In this document: positions 55,421 to 64,000 of the stretch, one piece after another
Layout of the letters: each line of letters begins with the position of its first letter
Position numbering within the stretch: the first letter of the stretch is position 1
Source of the DNA: Dendrocalamus latiflorus
Taxonomy: Eukaryota; Streptophyta; Magnoliopsida; Poales; Poaceae
Direction: 5' to 3'
NCBI GenBank assembly: GCA_017311315.1
Contig: CM029658.1
Span: 27,948,629-28,012,628 of the forward strand
Length of the DNA stretch: 64,000 nucleotides
Position numbers and translations under genes: made by a program
The notes under the pieces: model-generated
Database searches by the model: none
The model's input: only the letters and a program-made list of their open reading frames with translations
What the model was told of the DNA's origin: nothing

Positions 55421-55879
55421 ATGTTCAAACTCCCATAGATTCGATTCCTCAACCAGGAGAGGGAAAGAAGCACATGATAAGCTAGCGGATAGTAATACAT
55501 CAATATTGCAATTGGCAAGCAGAGAAACTACTCCAACTCTTAGCATTTTTCGTACCGTGACATGGACATGCCAACTATGCACAAAAGCCATAGATAGAAT
55601 ATCTCTAACCAATTGTTTCCACTATCATTAAATCCCTAGCCTACACAGTATGATTAAAATTTACATTCAATGTTTGAGCATCTCATACTGCATATTTTAT
55701 ACTAATAAATTAGATTCTATGTTGAATGATTTGTTATCTTATCAGTATCCAACTTTGTATGAACAATAGGCTGTTGGTCCATACTGCTCTAAGGCCTAAA
55801 TGATTGTAATTTGTGAGAAGTACAAAAACTATTCTTGGAAATTATATAGGGGATAATCATTAACTCTGGAACGAACCTG
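55421..55879. other. Intron/5' region of TnpA copy 3
   Basis: AT-rich, non-coding, between the first TnpA exon and its leader. Confidence 0.45.
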
Positions 55880-56262
55880 AGGCGACTAGGGACGGAGGTC
55901 AGCCGAGGAGGCGGCGGCGACGGCGACTAGGGACGGAGGTCGACCGACGAGGCGGCGAGACGGTATACGTACGCGTAAAACCCTAGCTTTAGGGTATATA
56001 TAGGAAGGATTATTACAGACGGTTCTAGTTTAGAACCGTCTGTGATAACTATATCACAGACGGTTCTAAACTAGAACCGTCTGTGATATATAGTTATCAC
56101 AAACGGTTCTAGTCTAGAACCGTCTGTGATAATAAATATCACAAATGGTTCTAGTTTATAATCGTCTGTGATAATAACTATCACAGACGGTGCTAGTTAA
56201 GAACCGTCTGTGATATAGTTATCACAGACGGTTCTAAAATAGAACCGTCTGTATTAAGCCCT
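55880..56262 (-). promoter_or_regulatory. TnpA promoter candidate with a palindromic CACTA repeat array, copy 3
   Basis: On the minus strand, 55998-56262 is a run of nearly perfect palindromes built from TCACAGACGGTTCTA and its inverse. It is followed by TATATATACCCTAAAGC and a GC-rich leader (55880-55975) with repeated CGACCTCCGTCCCTAGTCGCC. The arrangement looks like TnpA-binding sites directly upstream of a TATA box. This copy's palindromes are the least decayed in the window. Confidence 0.55.
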
Positions 56263-56469
56263 TTCCTGCCACACACTTGAGTTATTACCTACACCAATCA
56301 ATTATCAGTATTTCTTTACAACAGCGCAATGAATAACTCTACACCAACCAGCAAACACTGTAATAAGACCAATTATCAGTATTTCTTTACAACAGCCCAA
56401 TGAACATAGATACATCACATACATGCATTGCTATATACATAAATGCAAATGCCCACATATATATCGCAC

Positions 56470-58690
56470 TTTCTCATTCCACTTACTTATTTCCTTCAAA
56501 AATTAGCCCTTCATGATGATCAATGCGTACATAACTAGTTTCGTCACGTTGTTCATCGTCGACCCTTCTGCCATTTCCAAAAGGAGGTAACTCGTCAAAT
56601 TGATTGTATTCTTCCTCGTCCACTACATCTCTACTCCGACAATTCTCCTTTTTCTATGAAGAACTACATGGCGTTTCTTATTTGCCGGGTCAGTTACATA
56701 GAAAACTTGAACAACTTGGTTGGCGAGTACGAATGGTTCGTCTTTGTACCCGATACGTTGGAGGTCCACAGTAGTGACACCGTACTTGTCAACCTTCACC
56801 TGTGGGAGATACACCCAATGACAGCGAAAGAAGGGAATCTTGAAAACCACGTAGTCAAGCTCCCAATCTCTTCTATGAACCCATAGTACAATTTTCTCAA
56901 CCCATCGGTACTGAACGCATCTATGCGGACACCGCTGTTCGGGTTAGTGCTCTTTACATCCTGAGACTGTATAGAATGTGTACCCATTTATATCATATCC
57001 TTGCCAAGTCACAACTATAAATGTTGGCCCTTTTGCCAACTATATCAGCATCTCACTTGGTGAGCTCCTAGCGATTTTTGCTCCTTCAACCATTGATTAA
57101 ACCGACTGTTGTGTTGCCTCATGATCCAAACATCCAGGCGCTCCGGATTATGTTGCCGAAGCACATCCTTGTGCTGGTTGACATAAGGCGCCACTTCAGT
57201 CATGTGTTCCAAGACAGTGAAATGGGCTTGAGTATACGCGTCCATATCTGGAGTGATTGCTTTCCTTCCAATAGTTTCGATACCCTTCAGCCTCCCCTCA
57301 TGACGAGATTGAGGCACACCTATCGGTTGAATCTGAGCCATATAATCGACACAAAACTCAATGACCTCTTCGCTTATATAACCTTCGACGATGCTGCCCT
57401 CCGGCCGAGATCCATTCCGTACGTAGGACTTGAGAATTCCCATGAACCTCTCAAATGGGTACTGCTACATAGAAATACGGGCCCTCACATTTTTATCTCC
57501 CACACAACGTGAACAATGAGATGGACCATGATATTGAAAAATGAAGGAGGGAAATACATTTCAAGATGACAAGAGTCATCACCACCTCGTCATGCAGAGC
57601 ATCTAGTCCTTTGGCATCGATGACCTTCTGAGCAATTGTGTTAAAGAAATAACATAGCCTCATGATTGTTTCTCGGACTTTGATCGGCAAAATATTTCTA
57701 ATTGCAATAGGGAGCATCTGTGTCATCAGCATATGACAATCATGAGACTTCATGCCATTTAACTTCAAATCTTGCATCAAAACAAGTTTCTTCACATTGC
57801 CGGAGTAACCAGACAGAACTTTGATACCATGCAAGCACGTTCGTCCATTGTCTGTTTTTGTCGGTGCTAACTCAGACTTGATGTCCATATCAGCCAAGTC
57901 AAGCCGTGCGTTGACGCCGTCCTTTGTTTTATCACGAATATTTAGTAAGAGATGAATCAAGTAGTTACATACATTCGATTTTCTATGTGCATGACGTCGA
58001 TGCAATGTCGAACATCTAGGTACTCCCAATAAGGTAAGTCCCAAAATATTGATCTCTTCTTCCAGGTGTTCTTCTCATGAGCCCTCAATTTACGTCCCTT
58101 TTCGAGGACAACATCTAAATCATTAAGCATATTATAAACCTCTTTTCCCCTTAAATGCCTTGGAGCTGAACCATCTTCATTCTCTCTGTCAAATTGTTTC
58201 TTCATCTTGCGATATGGGTGAGCCCTCCAAAGGAACCGGCAGTGACGCATGTAGACGGTTTTGCGTGAGTGTTTCAGCCACACACTCTCGGTACCATCTA
58301 AACAATGAGTACAAACTTTGGCACCTTTTGTACTCTGGCCCGATATGTTAGTAAGGGCAGGATAATCATTTATGGTGCAGAAAAATAAGGAGCGCAAAGT
58401 GAAGTTCTCTCGTTTATATGCATCCTATACCTGTACCCTTCATTCCATAGTACTTGTAGATCTTCCACCAACGGTGCCAGGTACACATCAATATCATTTC
58501 CAGGTTGCTTTGGCCCTTGGATAAGTATCAACAGCAAAATATACTTTCGCTTCATACACAACCAAGGAGAAAGGTTATAGATGCAGAGAGTCACGGGCCA
58601 TGTGCTATGTTGGCTGCTCATGCTACTGAAAGGATTCATTCTATCTGTACTCAGTCCAAACATTATATTCCTTGGTTCTGCACCGAAGAT
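56470..58690 (-). pseudogene. TNP2 (Transposase_21) pseudogene, cluster copy 3
   Basis: Minus-strand pieces in order: GLSTDRMNPFSSMSSQHSTW, CIYNLSPWLCMKRKYI and GPKQPGNDIDVYLAPLVEDL (58663-58450), then LFFCTINDYPALTNISGQST with CTHCLDGTES (about 58390-58300). Further along are the MGILKSYVRNGSRPEGSIVE and SEEVIEFCVDYM region (57443-57045) and a C-terminal end near 56620-56850. These are hallmarks of CACTA TNP2. The N-terminal DRxWMY domain is absent and frames change several times. Confidence 0.85.
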
Positions 58691-58813
58691 ATATATTGAA
58701 GCTAAGCTTGAGCTTGCACAGAGCTATTGTTAGGCAGCTAACCAAGTATTGACAAATAATATAATCACGATCGTGTAGGCGAATCATAATGCAACTTCTT
58801 GACTCCCAATGAT

Positions 58814-58870
58814 AAAACTTTAAAGGCCATGTTCCCATGTATACAACAGCTGATTAAGGTGTATAAACAG
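58814..58870. repeat. Repeat block A, short copy 3
   Basis: ACTTTAAAGGCCATGTTCCC and the following bases match the start of block A for about 57 bp, then diverge at GTATAAACAG. Confidence 0.8.
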
Positions 58871-58923
58871 GGTTTTCCTTTTAATTTTTTTTCTGAGCAA
58901 GAACATAACTGCTACGCCTACTA

Positions 58924-59175
58924 CTCTCTCCATTTTTTACTTGATTTTTTTTATTTTTTACGGTCTTCGAGATATGACTTTGATTGCTATTTTCTATAAT
59001 TTTACACTAAGATATATTATAAAAATTGTAATATTATGAAAATATTATATAATGAAAAATCTAATGATATAATTTTTGTATAGTCAATCTAGTAAGTTTT
59101 AAATCTATTAATAGTCAAGCTTAATAAAGTTTGATGGCATGGATTCTAGAAAGTCAAGTAAAAAACCGGAGAGAG
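58924..59175. mobile_element. Stowaway-like MITE (252 bp)
   Basis: Terminal inverted repeats CTCTCTCCATTTTTTACTTGA and its near-inverse TCAAGTAAAAAACCGGAGAGAG are flanked by TA on both sides (58922-58923, 59176-59177). It is AT-rich and non-coding, as expected for mariner-related Stowaway elements. Confidence 0.85.
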
Positions 59176-59224
59176 TATATAACTCCCGCATCGCATAATA
59201 TAATTAATTCCATTTTTTAGGAAG

Positions 59225-59434
59225 TGTTGCCCCCACAATATAAGTTTATTGAGAAAATTAAATGTGTACTTATTGCAATTTTTCAATTGTATACTTCAAC
59301 TTAAGTGGATGAATAGTTATAGTATGCCATTTAATAGAGATATACGTGGTCCAATAACGCTACTTTTTTTAGATTTTGTGTTTTATTGGTTTGTATGTGT
59401 GTAGAGCGTGGACTTATATTGTAGGATGGAGGTA
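59225..59434. mobile_element. Possible second MITE
   Basis: ACAATATAAG (59235-59244) and CTTATATTGT (59413-59422) form inverted arms, extended imperfectly by CCCCC and GGATGGAGG. The target duplication is unclear. Confidence 0.35.
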
Positions 59435-59439
59435 ATACC

Positions 59440-59600
59440 TCGGTTGCAGAGGGACCCTATCTGGAGAGACCACAGTGATAGTTATTCGGCCCTCTAGCCT
59501 TTTTGATACTCCTCTGCCACGCTTAGTTACCCCGGTCTTCGGAGCATTAGACCCAAATGACGACGACGACGACTGTGTGGATGTCACCTCTCTTATAAGA
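59440..59600 (-). pseudogene. TnpA first-exon fragment, cluster copy 4
   Basis: Minus-strand sequence resembles 55170-55300: an acidic/serine stretch (DDDDD-type codons near 59560-59575), then KRGRG and LEGR-type residues. Only this piece is present. Confidence 0.55.
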
Positions 59601-60309
59601 AAAAACTAATTACAGTAAACTATGAGTGTAGACAAAGTTCTATGAAGCTAATGACACACACCAGCATCTCAAGTTCTATGAAGTTGGTTATGGCCGCAGT
59701 CTGTTCCTCCTCATTATGCTACGCACTGGGATAGCAGTCATAACTTACTTCATAGAACCTGACACACTGAAGTGTATAATTTGCTTCGTGCCCTTTGAAG
59801 GTCTATGTGGCATATATTATTACTAAAAGGTCCCTTTGAAATAGTAACATGCCATTCCAAATAGATCTTGTAGCAATAACACGAAATCCTCCTCATCTCG
59901 TAGTAATGTTCCTCTTGCAGCGAATATACCAAATGAGATTCAAACCTTGAGCTCTTAAATAACAAATTACTTACCTAGCAAGCTTAATTTCATCAATTAA
60001 ACTTTCGGCCAGCAGGAAGGCAAAGTGAGTGATCGCAGGATAGTACATCAATTTAATATACTCCCAACAATATAATCACAGATTCAACAAGTTTGATAGC
60101 AAATCGAATTAGCTAACAAATGAAGCATATATCATGAAGTACTAAAGATCACAAAACAAATTAGCCAACTATTACGAAAGTGATAGACCATAAGATTGAC
60201 AAATAATAGTAATAGTAACAATTTAGAGCTCAAGCTTGAATATCCAATGTCAGTATTAGACCAGTATCATCATCGAGCTAATATTCGAACCGATAGTGGG
60301 ATTTGGGAT
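59601..60309. other. Spacer, no gene recognised
   Basis: AT-rich sequence between TnpA and TNP2 fragments of copy 4. It is probably degraded element sequence. Confidence 0.4.
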
Positions 60310-60657
60310 TTATACCTTAGGGAGGAGAGGTGGTCTTGGGAGGGAGAGGCAGCCGGCGTCGGGAGGGAGATGCAGCGTCGGGAGGGAGAGGCCGATGTCA
60401 GGAAGGAGAGGCAGCCAACGTCGAGAGGGAGAGGCAACCATTGTCAAGAGGGAGAGGCGGCGTCAAGTGGAGAGGCGGCTAGTGTCGGGAGGGAGAGGCG
60501 GTGTCGAGAGGGAGAGGCGGCGTCGGGAGGAAATGCGATCGGCGTTGGGAGGGAGAGGCGGCCGGCGTCAGGAGGGAGAGGTAGCGTCGGGAGGAGAGGT
60601 GGTGTCAGGAAGGAGAGGGGGCCGGTGTCGGGAGATACAGCGTCAGGAAGGAGAGGT
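60310..60657. repeat. GC-rich minisatellite of GGGAGAGGC-type units
   Basis: Irregular tandem units of roughly 15-33 bp built on GTCGGGAGGGAGAGGCGGC. The array runs directly into the TNP2 fragment at about 60660. Frames across it on both strands are repetitive artefacts. Confidence 0.9.
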
Positions 60658-61800
60658 TGGTTGTGTTGTCTCATGATCCAAACCTCTGACTGGCCTAGAT
60701 TCTCTTGGTGTAACATGTCCTTGTGCTCTTCAATATACGGGGTCATTTTAGTAATGTGTTGTAAAACAGTGAAATGGGCTTGAGCATACGTATCTAGATC
60801 CAGAGTTATTGCTTTTCTTCCGATGGTCCTGATACCCTCTAGCATCCCCTCGTGACGAGATAGAGGTACACCTATTGGTTGGACCTGAGCCATGTAATTG
60901 ATGCAGACCTCAATGATCTCTTCAGTTGCATAACCTTCGATGATGCTACTCTCCGACCGAGATCGATTGCATACATAGGACTTAAGAATTCCCATGTACC
61001 TCTCGAACGGGTAAATATGACGTAGAAACACGAGGAAGCATATCTTTATCTCTTTCATAAGGTGGACAATGAGATGGACCATGATATCAAAAAATGATGG
61101 AGGGAAATACATCTCAAGATGACATAGAGTCGTGACCACCTCGGACTGAAGAGCATCTAGTCCATCAGGATCAATGACCTTCTGAGCAATTGCATTAAAG
61201 AAATAACACAGCCTCATGATTGTCACTCGAACCTTATTCGGCAACATACTTCTAATTGCAACAGGAAGCATTTGTGTTATTAGCACATGACAGTCATGAG
61301 ATGTCATACCAATTAATTTCAAATCTTCCATAGAAACAAGTTTCTTCATACTGGCGGAGTAACCGAATTGAACTTTCACACCATGCAAGCACTGGCACAG
61401 TTCAGTTCTCTCAGACTTGGACAGAGTGCAGCAAGCTGGGGGAAGGTATGTTCGGCCTTTATCGGTTTCTACCTGTGCTAACTTAGTCTTGATGTTTATA
61501 ACAACCAAATCAAGCCTTACGTTAACACCATCCTTTGTTTAGTCTTGAATGTTCAGTAAGATACCAATCAAGCTGTCATATATATTTTTTTACGTACATG
61601 ACATTGATGCAATTGCGAACTTCTAAGTGCTCCCAATAAGGTAAGTCCCAAAATATTGACCTCTTCTTCCACATGTTTTTCTGACGAGTCCTCAACTTAT
61701 ATCTATTTCTAAGCACAACATCGATATTCTTGCACATATCATAGATCGACCTGTTTCCGCAAAAAGGCTTGGTACTGACTGACCAAATGTTACGGAGAAT
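60658..61800 (-). pseudogene. TNP2 fragment, cluster copy 4
   Basis: A 1-kb minus-strand stretch remains in one frame with KLVSMEDLKLIGMTSHDCHV, MLRLCYFFNAIAQKVIDPDG-like and YMGILKSYVCNRSRSESSI sequence. It corresponds to the middle and C-terminal core of TNP2. It is cut at the left by the minisatellite and decays near 61790. Compared with copies 1-3 it is a distinct, more diverged family member. Confidence 0.82.
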
Positions 61801-62119
61801 GAAATGAACTTATTCCTAAATTACACATACAGAGGCCTTCCTTGACAGCTAACAATACGAACTAAAAGGTGCTGACATGCCTCGTGGCCTTAATGGGGGT
61901 AGACTAGGGAAGTGTCCACACACATCATTAGTTATACAACACTGCCAACCAGTAATAGCTGTTGTTTTCTTTGTTGGGAGATGCCCAACCAGCTGTCGTA
62001 CTTACTAATACTCCACAATTTATCCACCATGACACAAGCTCCACTGAATTTTGACGAGTGAGGTGGGAAGCCAACCAGCCCAGATTAACCAAACCACCGC
62101 AGAATTAGAACAATTAGAA
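61801..62119. other. Upstream region of the isomerase gene
   Basis: No clear TATA box or known element is visible. The open frame continues 23 codons upstream of the chosen ATG but without another ATG. Confidence 0.4.
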
Positions 62120-62797
62120 ATGTCTTCCTTCTGTACGTGGAAGGAGCAAGGCGGCGTCTTCCATCTCACGCTCGCCGGAGATGACGGCCATCACTACCTC
62201 ACCAAGGAGGCACTCGACGAGCTCTGCCGCACGCTCGCCAAAATCCGCGAGCAAGCCACAGCAAAGACAGGCCGTGGCCTTATCACCACCTCATCCTCTG
62301 GCTCCTTCTGCGACGGCGTCGACTATTCCCGGGCAAGCCCAAGCCATGCGAAAGCAGCTGCTGATGGCATGGCCACTGTGATCAGGGAGCTTCTGGCGAT
62401 GCCGATGCTGACGGTATGCGCTGCAACAGGCAACGCATCTTCCCTGGGGTTGGCCCTGGCGCTAGCTCATGACGATCTTGTCGTCTTGAGTGACGGGTAC
62501 TACCAGCTAGGGATGCTCGAGAAAGGCGTAGCCGTGCCGCCGCATGTCGGCGCGTTGATCCGAGAGAAGACGGATCGGTGGTACACTCTTACGACGCTCA
62601 AGTCGCGATGGCGAAACGGCAACTGGATGACGAAATGGTACTTCGCTGACAAAGAGGCGGGCAATCGGATGGATGTGCTTACGGAGGCTGAGAAGATCGT
62701 TGATGCATGGACTGGCGACGGTGAGGCACACGCCGACATGAGGAGGCAGCTCTGCCGGGAGACCTGGGAGGCCGTAAATGGGGTAGATCGTGGATGA
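62120..62797 (+). CDS. Enoyl-CoA hydratase/isomerase (crotonase) family protein, single exon
   Basis: ATG at 62120 gives 225 residues, close to plant peroxisomal enoyl-CoA delta-isomerases (about 240). The N-terminus (FCTWKEQGGVFHLTLAGDD, residues 4-22) and the two oxyanion-hole segments fit the crotonase fold. These segments are SGSFCDGVDYS (60-70) and TGNASSLGLALALAHDD (103-119). The family shifts or hydrates double bonds of unsaturated acyl-CoAs in peroxisomal oxidation. At the position of the isomerase catalytic glutamate (family pattern SEVDIGLPVP) this protein reads GMLEKGVAVP (131-140), so the acid may be displaced. Residues 145-180 diverge from the family. No obvious C-terminal SKL signal is present. 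Two degenerate relatives lie at 20821 and 36988. Expression is untested. Confidence 0.8.
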   Translation: MSSFCTWKEQGGVFHLTLAGDDGHHYLTKEALDELCRTLAKIREQATAKTGRGLITTSSSGSFCDGVDYSRASPSHAKAAADGMATVIRELLAMPMLTVCAATGNASSLGLALALAHDDLVVLSDGYYQLGMLEKGVAVPPHVGALIREKTDRWYTLTTLKSRWRNGNWMTKWYFADKEAGNRMDVLTEAEKIVDAWTGDGEAHADMRRQLCRETWEAVNGVDRG

Positions 62798-64000
62798 ACA
62801 GGATCATTTGCCGCATGGTTGGTACATCGGTTGCCATTATTCTTCGCCAATGTATCCAAGAATTTACCTATCTTATGTCTTTCAATTTACAGTTCGCAGT
62901 CTTGTGTAATAAATGTACGGATGTGAGCGTCTGATCGACGTAGAAAAACATGCTTAGTTAATCGATTCTGTCAACTATGCTTCTCGAAGACAAATATTGT
63001 GACTTGTTTATAATTTGAAGAATTTGGGTAAATCATTGTTTATATTTGATCCATTCGGTGGATGAAGTTGTTCTTAGCATGTACATGCAGCACAGTAAAC
63101 TAAAATATCCTAATCTTTTGTGCCATTTTAACATTGGGTTTTGACAGAATAACCCGGATGAAATCTACCCAAAATACATCCGAATTTCTGACCTTAGGAT
63201 CTGTGTTGCCATTCGTGCTCGGCGTCGGCGTCATCTTATTCTCCGGCGAGCTTATTTTCTTCTCCAGCGTGGTCAGGATTTGGTTTCACCCATTGTTGTC
63301 ACAATCTACATTCCGGTCATGCATCCTACGATTCTATCACCCGGACCTTTTTCTGGAGTTAGGGTCAGGGTTCACGGGAACCCCGACCTTTGATTTTGGG
63401 TGAGCAGCGGCGAGCGGCAGTGCAGCAGTAGGGTTCCCAATTTTGTTTGGGAAATATCCTCGGGGGTCACCGTATTAATCGAAAATTGGTAATTTTGGAA
63501 TTTACACGGACCAAATTTCATTCAAATAGTTTGGACTGTTTTTAAATTTCTGTACAAAATTTGAAGAACCTCAACATGTTTGCATAGATTGTGTTCTCGA
63601 ATTGGAAGTTTGTAGTAGGGAGAGCATAGCGGATGCACCTGAACACAAGTGGCTCCGGCCGGAGGCAACTGAAGCAGCACCAGTATGGATGGCCATCAGG
63701 CTGTTGCTTAATGTATTCCAAACGAAACAATGCGACAAGTCAAAGTAAACCTAGAGCGCTTCTCACCTAAAAAAAGAGGGGAACTAGCGCACGATATGTC
63801 ATCGAAGGCATCCCGACGACATACCTTCCCCTTGCTACTGCTCTCGCTCACTTCCCTCTCGAATGCGCCGCCGCTCTCCTCCCCTCCACCTACCTCCTCG
63901 GCCATTGCCCTCCTCTCCCTCTTTTTTCTCCGCCCCCGCCGTCCTCCTCGTCTTCTTCTCTAGCACTGGCCACAGCTCCGTACTCCTCCTCTGCCTCCCC
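62798..64000. other. Downstream of the isomerase gene to window end
   Basis: Includes the 3' flank (to about 63120) and a stretch near 63130-63700 with LTR-like words but no defined ends. From about 63830 a CT-rich, GC-rich segment could be the start of a gene that continues past the window. No coding region can be supported. Confidence 0.4.

Noticed and set aside
63134..63403. 89-residue plus-strand frame with hydrophobic segments
   Set aside because: No similarity that I recognise, no supporting splice or promoter context, and it sits in LTR-like sequence.

Overview
This is a plant nuclear window, almost certainly from a grass and most likely rice (Oryza) or a close relative. The evidence is the plant-type transposons (CACTA/En-Spm, MULE, Helitron, Ty1-copia, Ty3-gypsy, Stowaway-like MITEs), GT-AG introns, GC-rich 5' gene ends and grass-type proteins. 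No bacterial-style gene organisation is present. The window is dominated by nested and degenerate transposable elements. Only one host-type reading frame looks intact: an enoyl-CoA hydratase/isomerase family gene at 62120-62797. The species call is inference; no search could be run.

Left part (1-17.4 kb). It opens with a minus-strand exon of a BIG BROTHER-like RING E3 ligase whose 3' splice site has been tandemly duplicated. A captured first exon of tryptophanyl-tRNA synthetase follows on the minus strand. Next comes a Helitron that encodes a RepHel transposase (exons about 2825-7327 and 15643-17120) and ends in a CTAG terminus at 17438. An 8.1-kb CACTA element (7414-15557, 3-bp target duplication AAA) sits inside one intron of RepHel. 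That CACTA itself carries a MULE transposase fragment, a probable solo gypsy LTR and a tRNA-like sequence.

Middle part (17.4-37.5 kb). A broken MULE transposase is joined to a degenerate isomerase copy (20821-24810). That copy is split by a very young copia element (21188-24721) that encodes only Gag and protease. Downstream is the first of several related CACTA clusters (25.6-34.0 kb) with minus-strand genes for TnpA/Transposase_24, a Ulp1-like peptidase and TNP2. A chimeric small copia element (35441-36899) is followed by a second isomerase pseudogene.

Right part (37.5-64 kb). The CACTA cluster is repeated at 37.5-46.2 kb, now with a solo LTR inserted. It appears a third time at 51.7-58.7 kb and as fragments at 59.4-61.8 kb. 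Between the second and third copies lies a non-autonomous Helitron (46886-51345). It carries pieces of a CCDC53/WASHC3-like gene, a leucine-rich-repeat gene and an unrecognised gene, and its 3' end is nearly identical to that of the autonomous Helitron. A 392-bp Helitron-like insertion (52829-53220) can be read directly against an empty paralogous site. The intact isomerase gene lies near the right edge.

The window is therefore a layered record of transposition. The apparent autonomous partners (RepHel, TNP2, TnpA) are all damaged, while the non-autonomous or gene-capturing copies have intact ends. Duplicated copies provide empty sites that date and prove several insertions.
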